From Candidatus Aminicenantota bacterium (GTDB lineage: Bacteria; Acidobacteriota; Aminicenantia; UBA2199): a stretch of DNA of 6,366 bases. The notes beneath the pieces are model-generated. The model was not told the origin of the DNA and did not search any database. It worked only from the letters and a program-made list of their open reading frames with translations. Numbering within the stretch: the stretch's first letter is position 1; the number at the start of each line of letters is the position of its first letter. Shown one piece after another: positions 1 to 6,366 of this stretch. The DNA is taken from the NCBI GenBank assembly GCA_024644125.1, contig JAHELQ010000334.1, forward strand, positions 1-6,366. The letters are read 5' to 3'. Position numbers and translations under genes: made by a program.

Positions 1-2582
1 TACCCATCCACTTTCCCCGGCCGGCGCAGCAGCGATTCTCCGGGCGAACGCTGGAATTCGCCGTCGCCGGGGCGGAGACAGAAGCTTTGCTAGCGATTGC
101 CAACGCCCATAAGTCCACCCTCTACATGACGGTTCTGGCCCTTGTACACATCCTGCTCTCAAAAATCAGCGGGCAGGAAGACATCGTAGTGGGCAGCCCC
201 GCATCCGGTCGCCGTCATCCGGACGCCGCGCCGCTCATCGGCATGTTCGTCAACACCCTGGCGCTTAGAAGCCAGCCTCGAGGGAGTCTCGCCTTCACTC
301 ATTTCCTGGAGCAAATCCGGCAACTCACCATCGGCGCATTCGCCAACCAGGATTACCCATTCGATGAATTGGTGCAAAACGTCTCGGTGAGTAGGGATGT
401 GAGCCGCAATCCGTTGTTTGACGTTATGGTCTCCTGGCAGCGGCCGGATGCGTTGGATGAGGACCTGCCGGAGCTGACGGCCCGCCCCTTTCGCTGGGAA
501 AAAGAGTCCGTGCTCTTCGATTTGGTGATCCAGGCGGTTCAATTGCAAGATCACATCCATCTCAATGTCTCCTATTGCACCGCCCTATTCAGGGAGGAGA
601 CCATCCTCCGCTTCGTCTCCTATTTGCAGACCATCATCGCCGCCGTGACCCGGCGACCGGAGATTCGCCTCGATGACATCGATATCATCCCCATCCAGGA
701 CAAAGAGACGATTCTCGCTACGTTCAACGACACGCAGACGGAATTCCCCGGCGATTCCACCCTTCACGATCTATTCTGCCTTCGAGCGGCCGTTCAACCT
801 GGAGCTGTGGCCGTAGTCGCCAGCGACCGGCACATCTCGTACTATGAACTGGAACGCAGGAGTCGTAGCGTTGCCGCCGCATTGAGGCGAGACGGGGCGC
901 GACCCGGCGAGATCGTGCTACTCCTGCTGGAACGAGGGATCGAGATGGTCGTAGGCATGCTAGGCGTTCAGATGGGCGGTTGCGCCTATTTGCCTCTGGG
1001 CATAGATGAACCCAGGGAGAAAATACGCTATATCGCGACGGATAGTTCCGCCCGGTTCCTGGTGGCGGACCGTGAGAGAGACGGCGATGCGGAGCTGCCG
1101 GGAATCGAGCGAATGAATATCGCGGATCCCAAATGGTATCAAACCGATCCCGGCTTCTTCGAGAGCGAAGCCTCCTTCCTGAGTCCAGCCTACGTCATCT
1201 ACACTTCCGGCTCCACCGGCAAACCCAAAGGGGTGGTGGTCTTGCACAGGGGGGCGGTGAACGTCGTCTGTTGGTACAAAAACGTCTGCAATTTGAAGCC
1301 CGGCGACCGCATGCTGCTCATGTCCACCTACACCTTCGACCTGAGCGTCGTCAATGTGTATGGCTGTATTCTAGCGGGAGCGGCCGTCCATATCGAAGTC
1401 AAGGATTTGATCCTGAACATCCCCGCCTTCCAGCGTTATATCTCAGGACAGCGAATCACCGTCATCGATTTTGTCCCCACAGTGTTGGAACAATTACTGG
1501 ACAAAGGAAACCGGCTGGAGAGCCTCCGCCTGGTGATCTCGTCGGCCGAACGGCTGGACGACCAATTGAAAGACAGGCTGCTCCAAAAAGGGTACCTCCT
1601 GTACAATCATTACGGCCCCACCGAAATATCTGTGTTGGCGGCGCAGCAAGTGTGTTCCGAAGCGGCCGTGACATTGGGTAAACCTATCGCCAACACCCGC
1701 TGCTATGTTATTTCCGCCAACGGCAAACTCCAACCCATCGGCGTCTGGGGCGAACTCTGCATCGGCGGGGTAGGGGTGACTCCCGGCTATCTGAACCGGC
1801 CGGAGCTGACGGCGCGGCAATTTGTCCCCGATCCTTTCTCGCAGGCGGCGATCATGTACAAAACCGGCGACCGCGCACGGTTCCTTGGCGACGGCTCCAT
1901 CGAATTCTCCGGCCGTCTGGACCAACAACTGAAACTGCGGGGCTTCCGCATCGAGCCAGGGGAGATCGAGAGCAGGCTACAGGCTCTGCCCGGAATCGAA
2001 CATGCAGCCGTCATAATGACTAAGGACGGCAACGACGAACCCTGCCTCGCCGCGTATGTGACGACGACAAACGATGCGGCGTTCGATGCCGGGTTCGTCA
2101 AACAGGAGTTGGCTCATCACCTGCCGCCCCACATGGTGCCGCCCCATATCATCAAAATCGATCACATCCCCCGCACCTCAAGCGGCAAAATCGATCGCAA
2201 ATCGCTGGCATCGTTGCCGTTGGTGGAAGCGGCGCAAGAACACATCATCGCTCCCGAAACCGACGGCGAACGGGCCATCGCCGCCATCTGGAACCGGGTG
2301 TTGGGGACGAAGGATGTCTCGGTGCTGCGAAACTTCTTCGACGCCGGCGGCAATTCCCTGAAGGTCATCCAGGTCCATCAAGCGTTGATCCTGACCTTCG
2401 GCCGCGATGTGCCGGTGCCGGTGCTATTCGAGCATGTCACCATCCGGGCGTTGGCCCGCTATCTGGAGCTTCCGGCGAACACTGGCGACTCTTCCGCGCC
2501 GCCCGCCCGGACTGACGCCATACACGAAGGGCGCGCCCGCCTGGGACGCCGCCTCGACCGCAAAGGAGGTTCAAACGGATGA
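1..2582 (+). CDS. Non-ribosomal peptide synthetase, C-terminal part (C-A-PCP), 5' truncated by the window
   Basis: This is the end of an NRPS protein that adds one amino acid to a carrier-bound chain. The frame is open from the first complete codon at position 3 to the TGA at 2580-2582, giving 859 visible residues; the true start lies upstream. Numbered from position 3, the order is: second half of a condensation domain (about 1-215), a full adenylation domain (about 254-738), a carrier domain (about 752-822) and a 37-residue tail. The A domain has YTSGSTGKPKG (400-410), FDLSVV (Asp446), NHYGPTE (535-541) and the PRTSSGKIDRK motif with Lys729. The carrier has GGNSL with the phosphopantetheine-accepting Ser785. 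There is no epimerase, methyltransferase or thioesterase, so the chain must be passed on, most simply to the KS encoded next. The stop overlaps the next start (ATGA), which indicates one operon. The substrate is not assignable with confidence. Confidence 0.97.
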   Translation, partial: PIHFPRPAQQRFSGRTLEFAVAGAETEALLAIANAHKSTLYMTVLALVHILLSKISGQEDIVVGSPASGRRHPDAAPLIGMFVNTLALRSQPRGSLAFTHFLEQIRQLTIGAFANQDYPFDELVQNVSVSRDVSRNPLFDVMVSWQRPDALDEDLPELTARPFRWEKESVLFDLVIQAVQLQDHIHLNVSYCTALFREETILRFVSYLQTIIAAVTRRPEIRLDDIDIIPIQDKETILATFNDTQTEFPGDSTLHDLFCLRAAVQPGAVAVVASDRHISYYELERRSRSVAAALRRDGARPGEIVLLLLERGIEMVVGMLGVQMGGCAYLPLGIDEPREKIRYIATDSSARFLVADRERDGDAELPGIERMNIADPKWYQTDPGFFESEASFLSPAYVIYTSGSTGKPKGVVVLHRGAVNVVCWYKNVCNLKPGDRMLLMSTYTFDLSVVNVYGCILAGAAVHIEVKDLILNIPAFQRYISGQRITVIDFVPTVLEQLLDKGNRLESLRLVISSAERLDDQLKDRLLQKGYLLYNHYGPTEISVLAAQQVCSEAAVTLGKPIANTRCYVISANGKLQPIGVWGELCIGGVGVTPGYLNRPELTARQFVPDPFSQAAIMYKTGDRARFLGDGSIEFSGRLDQQLKLRGFRIEPGEIESRLQALPGIEHAAVIMTKDGNDEPCLAAYVTTTNDAAFDAGFVKQELAHHLPPHMVPPHIIKIDHIPRTSSGKIDRKSLASLPLVEAAQEHIIAPETDGERAIAAIWNRVLGTKDVSVLRNFFDAGGNSLKVIQVHQALILTFGRDVPVPVLFEHVTIRALARYLELPANTGDSSAPPARTDAIHEGRARLGRRLDRKGGSNG
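3..650 (+). other. Condensation domain, C-terminal half
   Basis: Three late condensation motifs are visible: IGMFVNTLALR (C5, from residue 79 counted from position 3), NQDYPFDELV (C6, from 115) and RDVSRNPLFD (C7, from 131). The catalytic HHxxxDG motif would lie upstream of the window, so activity and donor stereochemistry (LCL, DCL or dual) cannot be judged. The domain should form the peptide bond between the upstream chain and the amino acid held on this module's own PCP. Confidence 0.93.
762..2210 (+). other. Adenylation domain, complete, substrate unassigned
   Basis: The domain activates an amino acid with ATP and loads it onto the adjacent PCP. All core motifs are present: the A2-like GGCAYLPL, the A3 P-loop YTSGSTGKPKG, A4 YTFDLSVV, A5 YNHYGPTE, A6 GELCIGG, A7 YKTGDRARF, A8 GRLDQQLKLRGFRIEPGEIE and A10 PRTSSGKIDRK with the catalytic lysine (Lys729). 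Aligning the A4-A5 region by hand to GrsA gives the ten pocket residues D446, L447, V450, D489, I512, S514, H536, V544, L545, K729, i.e. DLVDISHVLK. Asp446 is the usual alpha-amino contact, so a normal alpha-amino acid is likely. I do not recognise the rest of the code. The loop between A4 and A5 carries three extra residues relative to GrsA, so I512 and S514 are the least certain positions. Confidence 0.95.
2256..2468 (+). other. Peptidyl carrier protein (PCP/T) domain
   Basis: A carrier domain follows the A domain after a linker of a dozen or so residues. Its core FFDAGGNSLKVIQV carries Ser785 (codon at 2355-2357), the expected 4'-phosphopantetheine attachment site. GGNS replaces the more usual GGHS or GGDS, a known and tolerated variant. 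It is the last domain of the protein, so its aminoacyl or peptidyl thioester must move to another polypeptide, most likely the KS that starts at 2579. Confidence 0.94.
2562..2570 (+). promoter_or_regulatory. Strong Shine-Dalgarno sequence for the downstream PKS gene
   Basis: AAAGGAGGT is an almost perfect complement of the 16S rRNA 3' end. It ends eight bases before the ATG at 2579, with the GGAGG core nine bases away, which is a good spacing. It lies inside the end of the NRPS coding frame, where it encodes Lys-Gly-Gly. With the ATGA overlap at 2579-2582, it supports coupled translation and fixes the start of the second protein. Confidence 0.9.
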
Positions 2583-5500
2583 CACACCAATATCGTGAGC
2601 AAGAGACCACAGGATTTGAAATCGCGGTCATCGGCATGGCCTGCCGGTTCCCCGGAGCTGCGGATATCGAGAGCTTCTGGCGAAACCTGGTAAACGGCGT
2701 CGAAACTATCGCTTTTTTTTCAGAGGAAGAACTCATAGCCAACGGAGTGGATGAGACCTTGCTCCGCGATCCCGGATACGTTCCGGCGCGGGGAGTGGTG
2801 GCCGACCGGGACAAATTCGACTGTGAATTCTTCGACATCACTCCGTTGGAGGCTGAAGTGATGGATCCGCAAGTGCGACTGTTCCTGCAATGTTGCGTTC
2901 ACGCGCTGGACGACGCAGGCATCGTCCCAGCACAGTCGCAAGGACCCATCGGCCTCTACGCCGGCGCCGGCGGCGCATTGTTGTGGGAGGCCTACCAGTT
3001 GCTCTCCCCCAAAACCGGTACCATCGGTTCCTTCGCCTCATCTCTATTGCGCAAGGACTACCTTTGCAGCAAGACATCCTACAAGTTGGGCCTCAACGGT
3101 CCGGCGGTGTCTGTACAGACCGCCTGCTCGACATCGCTGGTGGCCATTCACCTGGCATGCCAGGGCCTCATCGGCGGCGAATGCGACTTCGCCCTGGCAG
3201 GAGGCGTGACTCTCAGCCACGAAGGGACGGTAGGGTATCTGTACCGGGAAGGGATGATAGGATCGGCCGACGGCCATTGCCGCGCCTTCGACATTGAAGC
3301 GGCCGGCACGGTACCCGGCGAAGGGGTTGGCGTGGTGGCTCTCCAACGGCTGACCGACGCTATTTCGCAAGGACGTCATATCTACGCCCTGGTCAAAGGT
3401 TCTGCTATCAACAACGACGGCGACCGCAAAGTGGGATTCACCGCCCCCAGCGTGGCGGGACAGGCTGAGGCCATTCGCAACGCCCTGGCCATGGCTGGGG
3501 TGTGCGAAGACACCATCGGCTACATCGAAACTCACGGCACCGGGACATCATTGGGCGATCCGGTGGAATTGGCCGCGCTGAAAAAAGTGTTCCCCCAAAA
3601 AAACGGCGTCGCCTGTCCCATTGGCTCGGTCAAAACCAATCTCGGCCATCTGGACGCCGCAGCCGGCGTCGCTGGATTCATCAAAACCGCCCTGTGCCTG
3701 TATCATCGCCTTCTTCCCCCCAGCCTCCATTTTTGCACCCCCAATCCGGCATTGGGCATCGACGAGAGTCGATTCTTCGTCAACGCGAGCCTGCGTTCGT
3801 GGCAGGAGTCGCCGCTCCCCCGGCGGGCCGGCGTCAGCGCCTTCGGCATCGGCGGCACCAACGCCCACGCCATATTGGAAGAATACATAGCTCCGCCCGC
3901 GACACATAAAGCCGGAAGCGGGGATCGCCATCATCTGCTTCTTCTTTCCGCCAAAACCCCGCAAGCCCTCGCGGCCATGTCGCATCGCCTGGCGCAATTC
4001 TTCATCCGTCATCCCCAGACAAACCTGGAAGCGGCGGCCCACACCCTGCGGCGAGGCCGCGCTACGTATTTTTACCGAAAAACCATCGCGGCAGCCTCGA
4101 TAGGGGAAGTGGCCGATCTTCTAGCCGGCGCTTCTGGATCGGCGGCATCGGGTATATCGCCGTCTTCGTCATCATCCCCTGCCATCATCTTCATGTTCCC
4201 AGGCCAGGGAACGCAACACGCCGCCATGGGCCGCGATCTCTACATCGCCGAACCGGTCTTCCGAAACACCCTCGAACGCTGCTTCGACATCGTTGAAAAG
4301 GAGGCAGGCCTCCATCTACGAGACTACCTTCGCTTCGACGGCAACGGCGGCGATGGTAGCGATAGGGACGGGGGACAGGCCATTCCCGACACCCACATCG
4401 CCCAACCGCTCCTGGTTTCGTTCCAATACGCCATGGCGAGCTTGCTTCGCCATTGGGGAGTCGTTCCCGCCGCCATGACCGGCCACAGCGTCGGCCAATA
4501 CACCGCAGCCTGCCTGGCGGGCGTCATGAGTCTTGAAGATTGCCTGCGCCTCACCGCCCATCGCGGGCGATTGATGCAAGCGCTCCCCGCCGGCGCGATG
4601 CTGGCGGTCCCTCTGCCGGAGGAGGAGCTACTACCGCTTCTGAATCAATCCCTCTCGCTGGCGGCGGTCAACGCGCCCAACCGCTGCGTTGTCTCAGGCC
4701 TCGAAGAAGCCATCGATGAGCTCTCCCTTCAACTGAAGAACCGGGGAATCGATTCCACCCGCCTCCACACCTCCCACGCGTTCCACTCCCAGATGATGGA
4801 TCCGATTCTGGAGGAATTCGCCGACCTGGCAGCGAGCGTAGCCTTCACGAAGCCCGAGATCCCGTTCATCTCAAATCTCACCGGCGACTGGATCAGCGAC
4901 GCCGAAGTCCTCGATCCCCGGTACTGGGTAGCGCACCTGCGAAGGGCCGTTCGTTTCGCCGACGGTATCTCGACCATCTCTCGCCTGAATCGGCAGCTCT
5001 TCATCGACATCGGTCCCGGCAAGACCATGGCCACGTTCGTCCGCCAGCATCCCGGCATCGGCCCGGAACCGGCAGTCGTCCAATTGTCGCCCCATCCTGG
5101 CGACCGGATCTCCGACCGGCGCTTCATGCTGGAGGGCATCGGTTCCATCTGGCGGCAGGGAGCCGCCATCGATTGGGAAGCCTTCGATCGCGACTGCCCC
5201 CGGAAGTTTATTTCGTTGCCCGGGTACCCATTCGCCGAAACCGTATTCACGGCCCGGGTCGATTTCTCCACCCTCCAAATCCCGGGAGCGGGGACTCCTT
5301 GCGCAGGCATGCAACCATCCCTGTCATCCCAATCCCCAACCTTCGCTGAAGAGACCGTCGTAGCCCCGCCTCGAAGCGAGATTCAGAATATCGTCGTCTC
5401 CGCCTTCGAATCCTTCTTCGGCAAAGCCCCCCTCGGTCCCGACCACGACTTCTACGATTTGGGCGGCGATTCACTCTCCGCCATACAATTGGCAGACCTG

Positions 5501-6366
5501 ATTCAGAAGCGGGGGATCTACGCCAACTTCCGGCAATTGCTCATCCACCCCATCATTGGTGATTTCTGCCGGAGCATCCACTCATCCGCTTCATCGACTC
5601 CAGAGAGACCGATCTCCGGTTCCGCCGTCCCCAACGACCAGCCGGACCCGGAATTGTCAAATCTGACAGAACAACTCACGCAATTATTGAAACAAAACCT
5701 ACCGGCGCTTCGCTACAGGTGCTCGCCCGTCCAACGTTTCGCCCTGGAAGGCTCAGATCCCGAACTTCCCATCGACTTCATCCTCTTCCGGCAGGAATTC
5801 CCCCTCGACCGGGACTTCTCCCTCATGCGCAGAGACCTCTCTTCGGCGTTGGCCCAAAACCCCCTGATGCGCTCCCTCGTTGTCCGCGACGACGACGAAT
5901 ACAAAATCGAGGAATACGAAGGTTTTTCGAATATCGAGATCCCCTTCATCGACCTCTCCTGCCTGTCCCCCGCTGAAAAAGACCGGCGGGAGCACGAACT
6001 CATCCTTCTTTTGCGACAACCCATCGATGTGATCGGCAACATCCTCTTCAGGCCGCTACTGGTGAAATGGCAGGCGGATTCGCTGTGCCTGATCATCGCC
6101 TTCCACCATCTGATATTCGATGGAACCAGCGTTGCCCTGTTGAAGGAGCGACTCCTGCTAAGCCCCGACGCCCCCGACGCCTCCTACCGAACCTACGTCG
6201 AGTTCCTGGAAGCCCGCGATTATAGCCGATTGGAGCTCGAACCCTACATCGACCTCTTCCGCTACAGTTCCGCCATAAAAACCGCGCAGGAGCGATTCGA
6301 GATAGGGCAGCCCACCATCGACGAATTGGAATTCGATATCGCCCTCATCCCCGAAACCATGCGTCA
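2579..6366 (+). CDS. Hybrid PKS-NRPS protein (KS-AT-ACP-C...), 3' truncated by the window
   Basis: The frame is open from ATG 2579 to the window end: 1262 complete codons with no stop. The start is supported by the AAAGGAGGT site and by conserved KS sequence (EIAVIGMACRFPG) beginning 13 residues in. The domain order is ketosynthase (about 13-436, Cys183/His319/His357), linker, acyltransferase (about 537-840, Ser637 in GHSVG and HAFH at 733-736), a 90-residue post-AT region with LPGYPF but no reductive domain, carrier domain (about 932-1000, Ser965), a Ser/Pro-rich linker, and the N-terminal half of a condensation domain (from about 1046, HHLIFDG at 1176-1182). It extends the upstream aminoacyl/peptidyl chain by one malonate unit, leaves the beta-keto group unreduced, and hands the product to an NRPS module beyond the window. 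An A-PCP pair probably follows in the missing part, but this is not visible. Confidence 0.97.
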   Translation, partial: MTHQYREQETTGFEIAVIGMACRFPGAADIESFWRNLVNGVETIAFFSEEELIANGVDETLLRDPGYVPARGVVADRDKFDCEFFDITPLEAEVMDPQVRLFLQCCVHALDDAGIVPAQSQGPIGLYAGAGGALLWEAYQLLSPKTGTIGSFASSLLRKDYLCSKTSYKLGLNGPAVSVQTACSTSLVAIHLACQGLIGGECDFALAGGVTLSHEGTVGYLYREGMIGSADGHCRAFDIEAAGTVPGEGVGVVALQRLTDAISQGRHIYALVKGSAINNDGDRKVGFTAPSVAGQAEAIRNALAMAGVCEDTIGYIETHGTGTSLGDPVELAALKKVFPQKNGVACPIGSVKTNLGHLDAAAGVAGFIKTALCLYHRLLPPSLHFCTPNPALGIDESRFFVNASLRSWQESPLPRRAGVSAFGIGGTNAHAILEEYIAPPATHKAGSGDRHHLLLLSAKTPQALAAMSHRLAQFFIRHPQTNLEAAAHTLRRGRATYFYRKTIAAASIGEVADLLAGASGSAASGISPSSSSSPAIIFMFPGQGTQHAAMGRDLYIAEPVFRNTLERCFDIVEKEAGLHLRDYLRFDGNGGDGSDRDGGQAIPDTHIAQPLLVSFQYAMASLLRHWGVVPAAMTGHSVGQYTAACLAGVMSLEDCLRLTAHRGRLMQALPAGAMLAVPLPEEELLPLLNQSLSLAAVNAPNRCVVSGLEEAIDELSLQLKNRGIDSTRLHTSHAFHSQMMDPILEEFADLAASVAFTKPEIPFISNLTGDWISDAEVLDPRYWVAHLRRAVRFADGISTISRLNRQLFIDIGPGKTMATFVRQHPGIGPEPAVVQLSPHPGDRISDRRFMLEGIGSIWRQGAAIDWEAFDRDCPRKFISLPGYPFAETVFTARVDFSTLQIPGAGTPCAGMQPSLSSQSPTFAEETVVAPPRSEIQNIVVSAFESFFGKAPLGPDHDFYDLGGDSLSAIQLADLIQKRGIYANFRQLLIHPIIGDFCRSIHSSASSTPERPISGSAVPNDQPDPELSNLTEQLTQLLKQNLPALRYRCSPVQRFALEGSDPELPIDFILFRQEFPLDRDFSLMRRDLSSALAQNPLMRSLVVRDDDEYKIEEYEGFSNIEIPFIDLSCLSPAEKDRREHELILLLRQPIDVIGNILFRPLLVKWQADSLCLIIAFHHLIFDGTSVALLKERLLLSPDAPDASYRTYVEFLEARDYSRLELEPYIDLFRYSSAIKTAQERFEIGQPTIDELEFDIALIPETMR
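2615..3886 (+). other. Ketosynthase domain, catalytically intact, hybrid type
   Basis: The KS carries out decarboxylative Claisen condensation. The active-site Cys183 sits in VQTACSTSLVAIH. His319 (ETHGTGTSLGDPVE) and His357 (KTNLGH, with Lys352) complete the triad, so it is an elongating KS rather than a KSQ loading domain or a KS0. The domain closes with GTNAH at 426-430. QTACSTS together with SVKTNLGHLDAAAGVAGFIK resembles KS domains that accept chains from NRPS carriers, which fits the upstream PCP. That subtype call comes from remembered motif style and not from a tree. Confidence 0.96.
4187..5098 (+). other. Acyltransferase domain, predicted malonyl-CoA specific
   Basis: The AT loads the extender unit onto the module's ACP. 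It begins with FMFPGQGTQ (FPGQG at 540-544) and has the nucleophile Ser637 in GHSVGQ, the carboxylate-binding Arg662 (HRGRLMQ), the catalytic His733 and the terminal FIDIGPGK. The specificity positions are GHSVG (not GHSQG) and HAFH (not YASH), the classical malonyl-CoA signature. There is an unusual Gly/Asp-rich stretch at residues 587-600, before the HIAQPLL segment. Confidence 0.94.
5372..5578 (+). other. Acyl carrier protein (ACP) domain with PCP-like core
   Basis: The core FYDLGGDSLSAIQLADLI places the phosphopantetheine site at Ser965 (codon 5471-5473). LGGDSLSAI looks more like the carrier domains of NRPS and hybrid modules than the LGxDSLxxVEL of classical type I PKS ACPs. This fits its position directly before a condensation domain that must recognise it as donor. 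Confidence 0.94.
5714..6366 (+). other. Condensation domain, N-terminal half, cut by the window end
   Basis: About 217 of the usual 450 or so residues are present. CSPVQRFALEG (Ser1049) matches the C1 position, QNPLMRSLVV (Asn1094) matches C2, and HHLIFDG (His1176, His1177, Asp1181, Gly1182) is an intact HHxxxDG active site at the expected distance of about 127 residues from C1. This argues for a true amide-forming C domain and against a heterocyclisation domain, which would have DxxxxD. The stretch after the active site (to residue 1262) is divergent: YRTYVEF may stand in for the C4 region, but no clear YW motif follows. Confidence 0.85.

Noticed and set aside
87..89. TTG at 87 as the start codon of the NRPS gene.
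   Set aside because: The same frame is open back to position 3 and encodes continuous C-domain sequence (e.g. RFSGRTLEFAV). The codon is internal and the gene starts outside the window.
159..560. Reverse-strand open frame of 133 codons, and similar antisense frames across the window (e.g. 1494-1928, 3548-4042, 4729-5310).
   Set aside because: Each lies opposite a highly conserved NRPS/PKS domain, has low-complexity or Arg/Gly-rich translation with no known motif, and is expected by chance in GC-rich coding DNA.
1133..1681. Forward open frame of 182 codons in another frame over the A domain, and 2890-3297 and 3502-3909 over the KS.
   Set aside because: They are out-of-frame readings of strongly conserved catalytic segments, Arg/His/Pro-rich, with no ribosome site or motif support.
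2579..2700. Possible intergenic promoter between the two genes.
   Set aside because: The genes overlap by four bases and no space exists. I saw no convincing -35/-10 pair upstream of 2579, and the second gene is most simply read from the same transcript.
3581..3604. A6 and A7 tracts including an A AAA AAC slippery heptamer (3598-3604) in the KS frame, as a possible programmed -1 frameshift.
   Set aside because: The zero frame continues with perfectly conserved KS sequence (SVKTNLGH). The -1 frame ends at about 3909 with no recognisable domain, and I see no clear stimulatory stem or upstream SD-like element. It is most likely chance Lys/Gln/Asn codon use.
5099..5371. Possible cryptic ketoreductase or methyltransferase between AT and ACP.
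   Set aside because: Only about 90 residues are present. They hold the post-AT LPGYPF linker and a Ser/Pro-rich spacer, and there is no GxGxxG nucleotide-binding motif.

Overview
The window is a slice through the middle of a hybrid non-ribosomal peptide synthetase / polyketide synthase (NRPS/PKS) gene cluster on the + strand. It is coding from end to end: two large open frames overlap by four bases and both run off the window. I found no RNA genes, mobile elements, CRISPR arrays, promoters or terminators. The sequence is moderately GC-rich (roughly 60% by eye). It is bacterial in style: ATGA gene overlap, a strong AAAGGAGGT Shine-Dalgarno sequence and no introns. Nothing in it fixes the genus. 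Hybrid modules of this type occur in myxobacteria, cyanobacteria, bacilli, proteobacteria and many uncultured phyla.

Region 1 (1-2582) is the C-terminal part of an NRPS protein: the second half of a condensation (C) domain, a complete adenylation (A) domain, a peptidyl carrier protein (PCP) and a short Arg-rich tail. Region 2 (2579-6366) begins a new protein with a minimal PKS module: ketosynthase (KS), malonyl-type acyltransferase (AT) and carrier protein (ACP), with no ketoreductase, dehydratase, enoylreductase or methyltransferase. It then continues into the first half of another C domain, which is cut by the window end. This second gene is open at its 3' end, so it is easy to miss if only closed reading frames are considered.

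The inferred assembly logic is as follows. The A domain loads an amino acid, of unassigned identity, onto the first PCP, and the upstream C domain joins it to the growing chain. The KS of the next protein takes the aminoacyl/peptidyl chain and extends it with malonyl-CoA, giving a gamma-amino-beta-keto thioester on the ACP. The second C domain then passes this unit to an amino acid activated outside the window. The most notable points are the unfamiliar A-domain specificity code, the fully unreduced PKS extension between two NRPS steps, the divergent second half of the downstream C-domain fragment, and the short protein ends at the NRPS-to-PKS hand-off. The final product cannot be named from this window.
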